From contig NZ_CAMFQO010000008.1 of assembly GCF_945980375.1 (NCBI RefSeq), positions 1 to 51,125 of the forward strand: a DNA stretch of 51,125 nucleotides. Direction: 5' to 3'. This stretch comes from an uncultured Eubacterium sp. GTDB taxonomy: Bacteria > Bacillota > Clostridia > Oscillospirales > Acutalibacteraceae. Below, one piece after another: positions 42,516-51,125 of the stretch (position 1 is the stretch's first letter; every line of letters starts with the position of its first letter). The notes under the pieces are model-generated. The model was given only the letters and a program-made list of their open reading frames with translations, was not told where the DNA came from and ran no database searches. The position numbers and the translations under genes are program-made.

Positions 42516-44069
42516 ATGAAAAAAATAGTATCCGGCATTTTGTCCGTTGCAATGCTGTGTACATCATTATGTTCATTTGCATCACCTGTTCAGGCGGCGG
42601 GGTCGGTAAATGTAAAGATAAGCGAGGGTCAGCGTATGACCTATATTTCGGAAACATCAACTCAGTATAAGGTTAGACTTTACACCGAGCTTGCCAATGG
42701 CAAGTACGAGGCAACAAAAACCTCTGCAGGTGCAACGGCAACAAACGGAATTGTCGGTTATATCAACAAGGCGGATGCCGATGTAACATATTTTAACAAT
42801 CAGGGCAGACCATGGACCGATCCCTATAAAGCTATATACCACGGTGCAAAGTACATTGCAAACAACTATCTTACACATCAGTACACATTGTACTTTCAAA
42901 AATTTAATGTCATAACCACCGGCAAAAAATTTTCGCACGAGTACATGTCTAATATAAAGGGTGCATATGACGAGGGAATAATACTTTATAACGGATACAA
43001 GAATGCAGGCCTGCTTAATGCAAAGCACACGTTTTACATTCCTGTATACAATGCCGAATCGGGCGACACAGTGGTAAGTGAGGGTGAGTATGAGGGTATA
43101 CCCAAGAGCTATGCCGATAAGCTGACAGCATTAAAAGCAAAGCACCCAAATTGGAACTTTGTTCTTAAGCCCACAGGAATGTCTATTGCAAACGCAGTAA
43201 AGGGCGAAATGGCTGTAAACAAAAGTGCAAGTAAGGCTGATGTTCAGCGTTACATCAACCCTCTTAATTTCTTAACCGATCAGTATATTTTTCAATTCGA
43301 AAGCATAATTGCCGCTGAGGCTAATGAATGCTTGGCAGGCTCCAACGCAAAGCAAAAGCTTGCCAAGGCTATACTTAATGGAACGTGGATGGCCGACAGT
43401 TCAAAGCCTATTTCGTACACCGATACCGAGGGCAAGGCAAAAACCGTTTCGCAGGTTAAGTCTTATGTTGAGGCTATCGAGAAGGCATCCGCTTACAGTA
43501 AGCTTGGAGTAAACTATATTTCGTCAAAAATCAGGCAGGAAAACGGCGGCACAAGCCCAACTGCAACGGCTGTTAAGGGCACGGTTGCTCCGTTCCAGGG
43601 TATGTATAATTATTTTAATATCGGTGCATATGTAACAGCATCCGATGGTTTGGCTTGGGCAGCCGGATTTATGAAAGCAAAAAAAGATGCGGTTTTGTAT
43701 AATACAAACGCAACTGTTCCTCAGCAGACAACCACTACAACCAAACCAACCACTACCACAAAGAATTATACACCTGCCAAGGTTAAGCTTGTAAGCCTTA
43801 CGGCGTACAGCAGCCGTCACAAAATCAAGGCAAAGTGGAATAAGTGCTCAACCTCTGCAACAGGCTATCAAATCTATTGGGCAAGGGATAAGTCCTTTAA
43901 GAAGATTGTTGCAAAAACAAAAATCACAGGCAGAAGATATACAACCTATACCGGCAAGAACTTTACCAAGGGCAGAAAGTATTATGTAAAAATCCGTGCA
44001 TTCAAAAAAGCAAACGGCAAAACATATTACGGTCCGTGGTCAAATATCAAAGCAAAAACAGCAAAATAA
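42516..44069 (+). CDS. Secreted N-acetylglucosaminidase with fibronectin-like C-terminal domain
   Basis: 517 residues. The signal peptide (1 to about 27) ends near PVQAA. An N-terminal module is followed by a glucosaminidase domain. Its family-typical end is ISSKIRQENGG..PFQGMYNYFNIGAY, seen in LytD/Acd-like peptidoglycan glucosaminidases. The segment between carries FQFESIIAAEAN. A Thr/Pro linker (TTTTTKPTTTT) leads to a fibronectin III-like domain (about 425-517). It cleaves glycan strands for wall growth or cell separation. Its GC content is higher than that of the island genes, so it belongs to the core chromosome. Confidence 0.82.
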   Translation: MKKIVSGILSVAMLCTSLCSFASPVQAAGSVNVKISEGQRMTYISETSTQYKVRLYTELANGKYEATKTSAGATATNGIVGYINKADADVTYFNNQGRPWTDPYKAIYHGAKYIANNYLTHQYTLYFQKFNVITTGKKFSHEYMSNIKGAYDEGIILYNGYKNAGLLNAKHTFYIPVYNAESGDTVVSEGEYEGIPKSYADKLTALKAKHPNWNFVLKPTGMSIANAVKGEMAVNKSASKADVQRYINPLNFLTDQYIFQFESIIAAEANECLAGSNAKQKLAKAILNGTWMADSSKPISYTDTEGKAKTVSQVKSYVEAIEKASAYSKLGVNYISSKIRQENGGTSPTATAVKGTVAPFQGMYNYFNIGAYVTASDGLAWAAGFMKAKKDAVLYNTNATVPQQTTTTTKPTTTTKNYTPAKVKLVSLTAYSSRHKIKAKWNKCSTSATGYQIYWARDKSFKKIVAKTKITGRRYTTYTGKNFTKGRKYYVKIRAFKKANGKTYYGPWSNIKAKTAK

Positions 44070-44082
44070 AAAACTTTTCCCG

Positions 44083-44140
44083 GCTCCCCTTAATGTAAGG
44101 GGAGCTGTCGTCATTTATGACTACTGAAGGGATAAAGCAT
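44083..44140. repeat. Palindromic intergenic repeat (dispersed-element type)
   Basis: GCTCCCCTT-aatgt-AAGGGGAGC is followed by TGTCGTC..GACTACTGAAGGG. This resembles the short dispersed palindromes I recall from many Firmicutes genomes (GGGGAGCTGTC..GACTGAAGGG). The copy number cannot be judged from this window. Confidence 0.45.
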
Positions 44141-44158
44141 TCAACAACACAGATAAAT

Positions 44159-44193
44159 AAAATCGGGCTGAATCTAAAATTCAACCCGATTTT
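44159..44193 (-). terminator. Terminator of the GPH transporter gene
   Basis: AATCGGGCTGAAT pairs with ATTCAACCCGATT. The one mismatch becomes a G-U pair on the minus strand, so the hairpin serves the minus gene ending at 44218. T-rich sequence exists on both sides. Confidence 0.8.
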
Positions 44194-44217
44194 TTGTATT
44201 CTCAAATATATCTGCGA

Positions 44218-45657
44218 TTACTGAATTTCTCTCTTTTTTGCAAGTGCTTCGCTGATTTCTGCCTTCTTCTCACCGACAACCTTGTACTTGAGCATTGGTA
44301 TAACAGACAGCAGAGCAAGTATACCCGGCAATGCTGTGTATGCAAAGAAGATAATGTTCTTTGTGCCGAGTGTGAATGTACCTGTTGCAAGTCCGTCATA
44401 GTAGCCGGATGCCTGAACGAAGATAAGACCTACTGCCGTACCGAGCGCAAGGCAAACCTTGATTGTTAGAGTGAGGATAGAATAGCAGGTACCCTCCATT
44501 CTCTTGCCTGTTTTGTATTCGTAGTAGTCTACACAGTCGGCTGTCATAATCATCGGCATAAGGGTTACTGCACCAAACTGCAAGCCGATAAGGAAGAGGC
44601 TTGCGTAGAACAATACGGTAAGAACTAAGCTTTGAGGTGACTTGAACCAGAAATAGCCAACGGCAAACGAGAACACCGATGCAACAAAGCCGTATACCGA
44701 AAGAAGGATGTAAGCATTGCGTTCGTTAAGCTTTTTGATGAGCAGAGGGCAAAGTGCCATGCTTATCATTGAGCCAACGGCGGTTACGATACCCAAAACG
44801 GCAACAAGGTTTTGGCTTCCCAAAATTACTGTTGCGGCCTGAACCTGAATACCCATAGCCATCTGTCTGCCGAAGCCAAGAAAATATGAAACAATTACAA
44901 GCATAAACGGCTTGTTGTCCTTAAGAGCAAAAAGCATATCCTTTGCTGTTGTTTTTTCTGCGGATTCTACCGTTACCCTTTCCTTGTTGATAAGCGGGAT
45001 GAGAGCAAACAGCACACAGCCGAGAATGGCTGTAAGTATTGCCGTGCCGAGATATTCCATGGCAATCATAGGGGTATCGGTCTCGCCCGATTTAACAAAA
45101 ACCTTTGAGCCGTTTGGAATGATAAGGCATACAATAGGCACGATAACAACACATGCGCTGAAGCCAACCTGCTTGAATGTGTTAGAGATAGAAACAACGT
45201 TTGTTCTTTCTGTTGGATTTGGAGTAAGTGCAGCGGCAATGCCCTGCGAAGGAACGTCACCCATTGTCATGGCAATGCTCCATATCAGGTACGTTACAAA
45301 AATCCAAATGTATGTTGCAATTTTGTTTTCCTTAAACGGAACATCAATAAATATCACCGCGGTGAAAATAAGCAAAGGAATAATTGAATAAACAATCATG
45401 GATTTGAACTTGCCCATTTTGCTTTTTGACCTGTCTACCAAATTACCTACAACAGGGTCAGCGACGGCAGATACAATTTTTGCAATCAAAATTAGTATTG
45501 CAACAACCGATACATTTGCCCCCAAAATTGAGCCGTCAAATTCTGCCTGGTAGCTGTTGAGCAATCCGACTATTGCCTGAAAGCCGAACAATCCAAGCGA
45601 GTAAGCCGCAATTTCCTTGAAGCTAAGATACTTTTGCTTTGAGACAGTTTCTCCCAT
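44218..45657 (-). CDS. GPH-family sugar:cation symporter (MFS superfamily)
   Basis: 479 residues with about 12 membrane segments. The GPH signature is seen after helix 2: KIVSAVADPVVGNLVDRSKSK divided over the loop, then MGKFKSMIVYS. The pattern fits glycoside-pentoside-hexuronide:cation symporters such as MelB or YicJ. The substrate cannot be inferred, as no glycosidase gene is adjacent. It runs in the same direction as the SDR gene behind it, but a terminator separates them. Confidence 0.88.
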   Translation of the reverse strand: MGETVSKQKYLSFKEIAAYSLGLFGFQAIVGLLNSYQAEFDGSILGANVSVVAILILIAKIVSAVADPVVGNLVDRSKSKMGKFKSMIVYSIIPLLIFTAVIFIDVPFKENKIATYIWIFVTYLIWSIAMTMGDVPSQGIAAALTPNPTERTNVVSISNTFKQVGFSACVVIVPIVCLIIPNGSKVFVKSGETDTPMIAMEYLGTAILTAILGCVLFALIPLINKERVTVESAEKTTAKDMLFALKDNKPFMLVIVSYFLGFGRQMAMGIQVQAATVILGSQNLVAVLGIVTAVGSMISMALCPLLIKKLNERNAYILLSVYGFVASVFSFAVGYFWFKSPQSLVLTVLFYASLFLIGLQFGAVTLMPMIMTADCVDYYEYKTGKRMEGTCYSILTLTIKVCLALGTAVGLIFVQASGYYDGLATGTFTLGTKNIIFFAYTALPGILALLSVIPMLKYKVVGEKKAEISEALAKKREIQ

Positions 45658-45692
45658 ATTCGTTATACCTCATTTCCAAAATAATAAAACAA

Positions 45693-45724
45693 GCCAAGAC
45701 AGAATAATACTATCCTGCCTTGGC
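45693..45724 (-). terminator. Terminator of the SDR gene
   Basis: GCCAAGACAG and CTGCCTTGGC pair fully on the minus strand with one G-U, followed there by TTGTTTTATTATT. Confidence 0.75.
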
Positions 45725-45761
45725 GTCATTACCAAAACAAAGAAGCAGCTTTATTCAGCAA

Positions 45762-46601
45762 TCAGTCTGAAAATACTTCCTTAAATATATCTACGTTTGC
45801 CATTCTCATAACAGAGCTGAAGAGCTTTGAACCGTAAACAGGCATAAGGCGGTTGAACACGCTCATTGCGTGAGCGTCAAAGCCGTGAACCTGCATCGGA
45901 GCCTTATGCTCAATGCCAAACATAATCATTTTAACCATTTTGTCACAATCGGTGGAAATCATATCCATAATTTTTGCACCGTTTGACATATCTGCATCGC
46001 CCTGACCGGAGAAAATGTCAGTCTTTGTGAAGCCCGGACAAACAAGTCCTACATACATCTTTCCCTGAAATTCAACACGAAGTGCTTCCGTAAATCCTTT
46101 GAGAGCTGCCTTTGATGCAGAATACATTGATGTGCCTGCCAAGGTCATAAGAGCCGCAGAGGAGTCAATGTTGATGATTGCAGGTGTACTTGACTCAAGA
46201 AGCATGGGGAGCATTGTTTTTACGGAATATACGCACGAGAAGAAATTGATGTTCATTGCTCTTTCAATTTCGTCGTATGAATACCTATCAAATCTCTTAA
46301 ACTTTGGCAAAATGCCTGCGTTGTTGACAAGTACATCAACCTTTGTTCCGTCAGCTTTAAGCTCTTCTGCGAAGCTCTCCCAATTTTCCCTAACGCTTAC
46401 GTCAAAAAGCTTGTATGAAAATTTGCTTGCATATTGGGGGCCGAGCTCCTCAATAAATTTAAGCATTTTCTTTTCGTTTCTTGCAACACCGATTACTGTG
46501 CAGTCATGCTTTTTGATAAGGGTTGCGGCGATGCCTGCACCCATACCGCCCGATGCACCGGTAACAACAACGGTTTTGCCCTGAAGCCAACATGTACTCA
46601 T
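45762..46601 (-). CDS. Short-chain dehydrogenase/reductase
   Basis: 279 residues with a classical SDR fold. The cofactor motif is TGASGGMGAG near residue 13, with NNAG near 92, a catalytic Ser in NIDSSAAL and YSASK near 160. LVCPGFTKTD follows. It is an NAD(P)H-dependent oxidoreductase of unknown substrate, probably a ketone or alcohol. AGGAGG lies upstream of the ATG. Confidence 0.9.
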   Translation of the reverse strand: MSTCWLQGKTVVVTGASGGMGAGIAATLIKKHDCTVIGVARNEKKMLKFIEELGPQYASKFSYKLFDVSVRENWESFAEELKADGTKVDVLVNNAGILPKFKRFDRYSYDEIERAMNINFFSCVYSVKTMLPMLLESSTPAIINIDSSAALMTLAGTSMYSASKAALKGFTEALRVEFQGKMYVGLVCPGFTKTDIFSGQGDADMSNGAKIMDMISTDCDKMVKMIMFGIEHKAPMQVHGFDAHAMSVFNRLMPVYGSKLFSSVMRMANVDIFKEVFSD

Positions 46602-46701
46602 ATGTATATCCTCCCGAGTAATTTTTATATTAATGCTAATTAATAATACAATATATTTTTTGAATTGTCAAATAATATGGGGAATATTTTTGTATGTACG
46701 G

Positions 46702-46730
46702 TTGATAAAAAACGGCTGTTAATGTATAAT
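46702..46730 (+). promoter_or_regulatory. Promoter of the YhaM-like/prmA operon
   Basis: TTGATA, a 17-bp spacer and TATAAT, then a short leader with GAAGGAG before 46773. Confidence 0.75.
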
Positions 46731-46772
46731 TGACTTGTAGTTTGAAATTGATATTGAAGGAGATAACGGCGT

Positions 46773-47732
46773 ATGAATTTTACACAGTTGACAAACGGAA
46801 TGAGCGAGGGCTTTGTCCTGCTTAAAAAATGTGAAGAAAAAAGGACAAAAACAGGCTCCTGCTATCTTGATGTAGTTATATGCGACAAGGACGGCGAAAT
46901 GACAGGCAAGTGGTGGGATTATACTCCTAATGATGTCTTTTCTGCCGATATGATTGTTAAAATCAGAGGAACGGTGGAGCAGTACAACGGTAAGGATCAG
47001 TTCAGGATTTCTCAAATGCGACCTGCCAATTCAGGCGACAGCTATAATCTTTCCGACCTTGTGCCGTCGGCAGAGGTTGGCGGCGAACAGCTTTTCGGTA
47101 TGCTTCGCTCAAGGGTAGACGCCTTTGACGATGCCGAGCTTAAGGCAATAGTGCTTAAAATCATTGATGAAAAAAGGGATAAGCTTGTGGTTTATCCGGC
47201 TGCATTAAGGCTTCATCACGCAATTGTAGGCGGACTTATGTATCACACAATGAGCATTGTGCGTATGGCAGAGGAAATCTGCAAAATCTATCCCAATATA
47301 AATAAGGAGCTGTTGCTTTCCGGTGCAATCCTGCACGACGTTGCAAAAACGTGGGAGATTGAAACATCACAGTCCGGCCTTGCAAGCGGTTATTCCACCG
47401 AGGGTGACCTTATCGGTCATCTTGTAAAGGGCGCAATGTATGTTGAGCAGGCTGCAAGGGAGCTTGGAATTACGGGCGAAAAGGTCACCCTGCTCGAGCA
47501 TATGATTTTGTCACATCACGGCGTTCCCGAGTATGGGTCACCCGTGCGTCCAATGTTTATTGAGGCAGAAATTCTTTCTGCTCTTGATACCCTTGATGCA
47601 ACAATTTTTGAGTTTAACAATGCACTCAGCGGTGTTCAGACAGGCGGATTTTCCGACAGACAGTGGGCTCTTGATAACAGAAAGATATACAATCACAGCT
47701 TGGGCAAGCCCGAGCATAAGGTTAACTTTTAA
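46773..47732 (+). CDS. YhaM-like 3'-5' exoribonuclease (OB fold plus HD domain)
   Basis: 319 residues. The N-terminal OB-type nucleic-acid-binding domain (about 1-100) contains DGEMTGKWWDYTPND and IVKIRGTVEQYNGKDQF. The HD hydrolase domain has HHAIVGGLMYHT, ILHDVAKT (HD dyad) and ILSHHG. This matches YhaM, which trims RNA and ssDNA 3' ends. It is followed 14 bases later by prmA and probably co-transcribed. Confidence 0.9.
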   Translation: MNFTQLTNGMSEGFVLLKKCEEKRTKTGSCYLDVVICDKDGEMTGKWWDYTPNDVFSADMIVKIRGTVEQYNGKDQFRISQMRPANSGDSYNLSDLVPSAEVGGEQLFGMLRSRVDAFDDAELKAIVLKIIDEKRDKLVVYPAALRLHHAIVGGLMYHTMSIVRMAEEICKIYPNINKELLLSGAILHDVAKTWEIETSQSGLASGYSTEGDLIGHLVKGAMYVEQAARELGITGEKVTLLEHMILSHHGVPEYGSPVRPMFIEAEILSALDTLDATIFEFNNALSGVQTGGFSDRQWALDNRKIYNHSLGKPEHKVNF

Positions 47733-47746
47733 TCGGAGGTACGACA

Positions 47747-48697
47747 ATGGGAATGACAAATGCCGTTGAGCAGGACAGCTGGACAGAAATTGCTGTCACT
47801 GTTGACACAAAGGATATTGACACAGCAGGCGATATTGCAAATATGGTTGTGCCGTACGGTATTTATATAGAGGATTATTCTGCCTTGGAGGAGGAAACAA
47901 TGCAGATTGCTCATATCGATTTGATTGAGGAGTCGTTGCTTGAAAAGGACAGAACAAAGGGAATAATTCACGTTTATATTAATCCGGAGGAAAACCCTCT
48001 TGAGTCAACATCGTTTATCGCAGAAAGACTTAATGCACTTGGAATTAAGCACGAAATTACAATTTCCGATTGCAAGGTGGAGGATTGGCAGAATAATTGG
48101 AAGCAGTATTTTCACCCCATGCCTATCGGCAAAAAGCTTCTTATCCGTCCTGTTTGGGAGGATAATTATGACGCGGGCGACCGAAAGGTGCTCGATATTG
48201 AGCCGGGACTTGCCTTCGGCTCGGGCTCTCACCCCACCACTCAGCTTTGCCTCGAAACCCTTGAAAATTATATCACCTCCGACAGCACCGTACTTGACAT
48301 CGGCTGCGGCTCGGGCATACTTTCAATAGCGGCTCTTTTGCTCGGTGCAAGGTCTGCCTTTGGTGTGGATATAGACTCTCTCGCCGTAAAAACTGCCAAG
48401 GCAAATGCTCTCCAAAACGGCTTCGGCGATGACAAATTCACCGTTGTTCAGGGCAATCTGTCCGATAAGGTTAACGGCAAATTTAATGTTGTTGTGGCCA
48501 ATATTGTTGCCGATATTATTATGGAGTTTAATAAGACTGTCGGGGATTTTTTGACCGACGACGGAGTGTATATCACAGGCGGAATAATTGAAAGCAGAGA
48601 GGATGAGGTGCTGTTCTCCTTTGCCCAAAACGGCTTTGAGGTCACCGACCGCTTCGAAAACAACGGCTGGCTCGTCTTCGTCCTCAAAAAAGCATAG
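47747..48697 (+). CDS. prmA: Ribosomal protein L11 methyltransferase
   Basis: 316 residues. The N-terminal substrate-recognition domain contains DWQNNWKQYFHPMPIGKKLLIRP split by loops. The SAM-binding domain has AFGSGSHPTT and LDIGCGSGILSIAA, both diagnostic for PrmA, and NIVADIIME as motif IV. It trimethylates lysines and the N-terminus of L11. GGAGGT precedes the ATG; a second in-frame ATG lies two codons in. Confidence 0.95.
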   Translation: MGMTNAVEQDSWTEIAVTVDTKDIDTAGDIANMVVPYGIYIEDYSALEEETMQIAHIDLIEESLLEKDRTKGIIHVYINPEENPLESTSFIAERLNALGIKHEITISDCKVEDWQNNWKQYFHPMPIGKKLLIRPVWEDNYDAGDRKVLDIEPGLAFGSGSHPTTQLCLETLENYITSDSTVLDIGCGSGILSIAALLLGARSAFGVDIDSLAVKTAKANALQNGFGDDKFTVVQGNLSDKVNGKFNVVVANIVADIIMEFNKTVGDFLTDDGVYITGGIIESREDEVLFSFAQNGFEVTDRFENNGWLVFVLKKA

Positions 48698-48731
48698 TTG
48701 TCGTAATCAATGCTTTTGGTGCAATACCCAC

Positions 48732-48760
48732 TTGCAATAATCATTGGTTTAATATATAAT
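48732..48760 (+). promoter_or_regulatory. Promoter of guaA
   Basis: TTGCAA, a 17-bp spacer and TATAAT, about 30 bases before the start codon. The leader is too short for a purine riboswitch. Confidence 0.7.
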
Positions 48761-48792
48761 ATTTTTACATTTATTTAGATTGTGAGAATGCT

Positions 48793-50337
48793 ATGGAAAA
48801 GATTTTAGTTTTGGATTTCGGCGGTCAGTACAATCAGCTTATCGCAAGGCGTGTGCGCGACCACCATGTTTATGCAGAAATTTTGCCTTATACCACACCG
48901 CTTGAAACTATCAAAGCAAACGGTTACAAGGGCATAATATTTACAGGCGGACCTAATTCTGTTTTTGATATGTCATCACCTCATTATACAAAGGATATTT
49001 TGGAGCTTGGCATTCCTGTCTTGGGCATTTGCTATGGCTGTCAGCTTATCGCGTGGATGGGTGACGGCGAGGTTAAGACAGCTCCTGTTTCGGAATACGG
49101 CAAGATAGAGCTTAACGCAAAATCATCCGTGCTTTTCAAGGATGTTCCTCAAAAATCTGTTGTTTGGATGAGCCATACCGATTATATTGCAACTCCGCCA
49201 AAGGGCTTTGAAATTATCGGCTTTACAGACGATTGTCCCTGTGCCGCGATGGAAAATAAGGAAAAGAATATTTACGCTGTTCAATTTCATCCCGAGGTTA
49301 CTCATTCCGAGTACGGCAAGCAGGTTTTGTACAATTTTTTGTACGAGGTCTGCAAGTGCTCAGGTGATTGGGTGATGGATAATTTTATTGAAAATACCGT
49401 AAAGGAATTGCGTGAAAAAATCGGCGATAAGCACGTTATCCTCGGCTTGTCCGGCGGTGTAGACAGCTCTGTTGCGGCAGGCTTGATTTCCCGTGCAGTC
49501 GGCAAACAGCTCACCTGCGTTTTTGTCGATCAGGGTCTTATGAGAAAGGACGAGGGCGACTTCGTAGAAAAAACCTTCACGTCACTTTTTGATATGAATT
49601 TTGTTCGTGTAAACTGCGGCGAGCATTTTATGGAATGTCTAAAGGGTGTTACCGATCCGGAGCAAAAGCGCAAGATTATCGGTACCGAATTCTATAAGGT
49701 CTTTTGGGACGAGGTCAGAGCGAGAGCCGCAGAGGGCTTTTTCGCACAGGGAACCATTTATCCCGACCGCATCGAATCAGGTAAGGGAAAAAGCGACGGT
49801 AAGGCACAGACTGCCGTTATCAAAACTCATCATAATATGGTGGAAAAGCCAAGTGATATTTCGTTTATTGATACAATCGAGCCTCTCGGAGATTTGTTTA
49901 AGGATGAGGTCAGGGCAGTAGGCGAAAAGCTTGGAATTCCTCACGAGCTTGTGTGGCGTCAGCCGTTCCCGGGCCCCGGACTCGGCGTAAGAATTATCGG
50001 CGAGGTAACTGCCGAAAAGGTAAAGATTTTGCAGGATGCCGATTGGGTTCTTCGTGACGAGATGGCAAAGAATAGCTACGAGAGTAACCTTGCACAGTTT
50101 TTCTGTGTGCTTCCGGGCGTAAACTCGGTAGGCGTTATGGGCGACCATAGAACATACGATAATGTTGTGGTAATCAGAGCAGTAACCACAGACGACTTTA
50201 TGACAGCCGATTGGGCAAGAATACCGTACGACATTCTTGCAAAGGTCAGCAACCGCATAACAAACGAATGCGCCCACATCAACCGCGTTGTCTACGACAT
50301 CACCTCCAAACCCCCCGGCACAGTCGAGTGGGAATAA
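48793..50337 (+). CDS. guaA: GMP synthase (glutamine-hydrolysing)
   Basis: 514 residues, full length. The class I glutamine amidotransferase domain has the nucleophile in GICYGCQ (usually GICYGMQ) and [10 protein letters not shown]. The ATP-pyrophosphatase domain has [12 protein letters not shown]. The dimerisation domain ends in the conserved [14 protein letters not shown]. It converts XMP, ATP and glutamine to GMP in the cytoplasm. The ribosome site before 48793 is weak, but the start is fixed by the conserved [10 protein letters not shown] beginning. Confidence 0.97.
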   Translation: MEKILVLDFGGQYNQLIARRVRDHHVYAEILPYTTPLETIKANGYKGIIFTGGPNSVFDMSSPHYTKDILELGIPVLGICYGCQLIAWMGDGEVKTAPVSEYGKIELNAKSSVLFKDVPQKSVVWMSHTDYIATPPKGFEIIGFTDDCPCAAMENKEKNIYAVQFHPEVTHSEYGKQVLYNFLYEVCKCSGDWVMDNFIENTVKELREKIGDKHVILGLSGGVDSSVAAGLISRAVGKQLTCVFVDQGLMRKDEGDFVEKTFTSLFDMNFVRVNCGEHFMECLKGVTDPEQKRKIIGTEFYKVFWDEVRARAAEGFFAQGTIYPDRIESGKGKSDGKAQTAVIKTHHNMVEKPSDISFIDTIEPLGDLFKDEVRAVGEKLGIPHELVWRQPFPGPGLGVRIIGEVTAEKVKILQDADWVLRDEMAKNSYESNLAQFFCVLPGVNSVGVMGDHRTYDNVVVIRAVTTDDFMTADWARIPYDILAKVSNRITNECAHINRVVYDITSKPPGTVEWE

Positions 50338-50516
50338 TAAAAGAGAGCCCAAAAACCCAGTAATATCAAGGGTATTCGGATTTCGCTCACCCCTTTTGAT
50401 AACGATTTGATAACAATCCTTAGAGTGACCATTATTCTATACCACGAGTGGTTTGTAGGTTATCAGAATAATAGCCAAGTGGTTGTCATCAACAATTAAA
50501 TCTGTATTAGACGATT

Positions 50517-50558
50517 AAAAAGCCCTTAACTGTGGATTACCGCAGTTAAGGGCTTTTT
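50517..50558. terminator. Bidirectional terminator between guaA and the XRE gene
   Basis: A sixteen-base perfect inverted repeat (AAAAAGCCCTTAACTG with CAGTTAAGGGCTTTTT) has a ten-base loop and T-runs on both strands. It serves the convergent genes. The preceding 50341-50516 has no gene or clear signal. Confidence 0.93.
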
Positions 50559-50571
50559 GTCGTCTTTTTTC

Positions 50572-51102
50572 TTAGTCCGGTTTCAAACGGTCTTTGAACG
50601 CTTCGACCATAGCATCGCTGAGTTCTTGGGAAGGAACTTTAACCCATCCGCCCGTTGTATCGAACTTGGGATAGTGATAGCGCCATTGGTCGTAGGTTTC
50701 CTTGTCGATCTCACCTGAATCGAGTTTGGCTTTCTGTTCGTTCCAAGCGGCAAGCATACGGATAACCTCTGCGGCATCCTTGCCTTTGTCGGCATTAACT
50801 TTAAGGCAGAGTTCCCCATCGGCTTCGCTGACGGTAATGCCATAAATATCTTCAAGCGCAAAGAAAGTGTGAGCCAAACCTATGTAACTGTCAATATCGG
50901 GCACGTTCAATGCTTCGGGTGCAACATCCAAAACTTGTGCCAACGCTGCGGTAATATCCGCTTTTGGAGTACGGGAACCTGTTTCATACTGTGCCATGCG
51001 AACATCAGCAGATTTATCGGGAAAACCGAGTTGTAAACCGAGATATTTCTGTGTCATTCCACGCAGATTTCGGAAAAAGTGAATTCTTTCGCTAATAGCC
51101 AT
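50572..51102 (-). CDS. XRE-family regulator with C-terminal extension
   Basis: 176 residues from the ATG at 51102, which has AAAGAGGTG upstream; an in-frame ATG at 51120 precedes that site and is rejected. The N-terminal helix-turn-helix is RIHFFRNLRGMTQKYLGLQ..MAQYETGSRTPKADI. The rest (about 70-176) is an acidic helical region with WRYHYPKFD and no known domain. This resembles regulators from plasmids and mobile elements. GC content is higher than in the islands. Confidence 0.85.
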   Translation of the reverse strand: MAISERIHFFRNLRGMTQKYLGLQLGFPDKSADVRMAQYETGSRTPKADITAALAQVLDVAPEALNVPDIDSYIGLAHTFFALEDIYGITVSEADGELCLKVNADKGKDAAEVIRMLAAWNEQKAKLDSGEIDKETYDQWRYHYPKFDTTGGWVKVPSQELSDAMVEAFKDRLKPD

Positions 51103-51125
51103 AAAAGCACCTCTTTTCAAGTGTT

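Noticed and set aside
48698-48792. Purine riboswitch upstream of guaA
   Set aside because: The space after the promoter is only about 30 bases, with no conserved pairing elements.

Overview
The window is from a low-to-moderate GC Gram-positive bacterium, most likely a gut Eubacteriales/Oscillospiraceae (Ruminococcus-like) species. The basis is the AGGAGG-type ribosome sites, TTGACA/TATAAT promoters, class B sortase and CD1108-type mobile-element proteins, and a YukB/EssC-type type VII secretion (T7SS) ATPase with WXG100 proteins. Housekeeping genes frame it: ppdK (3' part) on the left; PrmA, guaA and a YhaM-like nuclease on the right. Between them lies visibly more AT-rich accessory DNA.

Layout. 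(1) 1-1581: ppdK 3' part. Its last codons form a 17-bp sequence that recurs at 35108 and 37091, so two islands appear stacked on the ppdK 3' end, each re-supplying a ppdK tail with a stop codon. (2) 1661-5256: remnants of conjugative-element DNA (serine-recombinase tail, sortase B, CHAP/NlpC-like wall hydrolase, small M50-like membrane protein). (3) 5371-6805: a 1435-bp segment bounded by perfect 25-bp inverted repeats. It contains a tyrosine recombinase and, near its right end, a consensus promoter firing outward into the T7SS operon. This has the architecture of a self-contained invertible ON/OFF switch. (4) 6835-28273: XRE regulator, EssC-like ATPase with FHA domain, YukD-like protein, two WXG100 proteins plus a longer WXG-like protein, lipoprotein, FHA/zinc-ribbon protein, PP2C phosphatase, membrane Ser/Thr kinase, a membrane protein with nine T-x-V-L motifs, a four-helix membrane protein, a 2070-residue Ig-like surface protein, a zinc-ribbon protein and a glycine-rich candidate secreted protein. 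(5) 28371-34536: DUF4176 protein, tubby-like protein, a 1278-residue fusion (PARG-like macrodomain, SGNH hydrolase, FHA, SseB-like, kinase), a small helical protein and a radical SAM/SPASM enzyme. The fusion and the small protein share a VYA[SP]PD motif, suggesting they are substrates of the radical SAM enzyme. (6) 34676-37107: a second recombinase tail, the second ppdK-tail repeat, and a 2-kb cassette with a DarT1-type DNA ADP-ribosyltransferase and NADAR antitoxin, ending in the third repeat. (7) 37167-42384: a 4.4-kb module (small membrane protein, a YidC-CDP-glycerol glycerophosphotransferase fusion, an LTA-synthase-like sulfatase-fold protein). It is flanked by 105-bp direct repeats of the 3' end of a thioredoxin-reductase-like gene. 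(8) 42516-51102: glucosaminidase, GPH-type sugar transporter, SDR, YhaM-like exonuclease, PrmA, GuaA, XRE regulator.

How it may work (inference). The recombinase would flip the promoter to make expression of the secretion operon heterogeneous between cells. The kinase, phosphatase and several FHA proteins would form a phosphothreonine relay that gates EssC, with the T-x-V-L array as a phospho-scaffold. WXG100, WXG-like and glycine-rich proteins would be exported substrates. The classical T7SSb membrane subunits EsaA, EssA and EssB are not recognisable, so the apparatus looks non-canonical. All functional statements come from motif reading without database searches.
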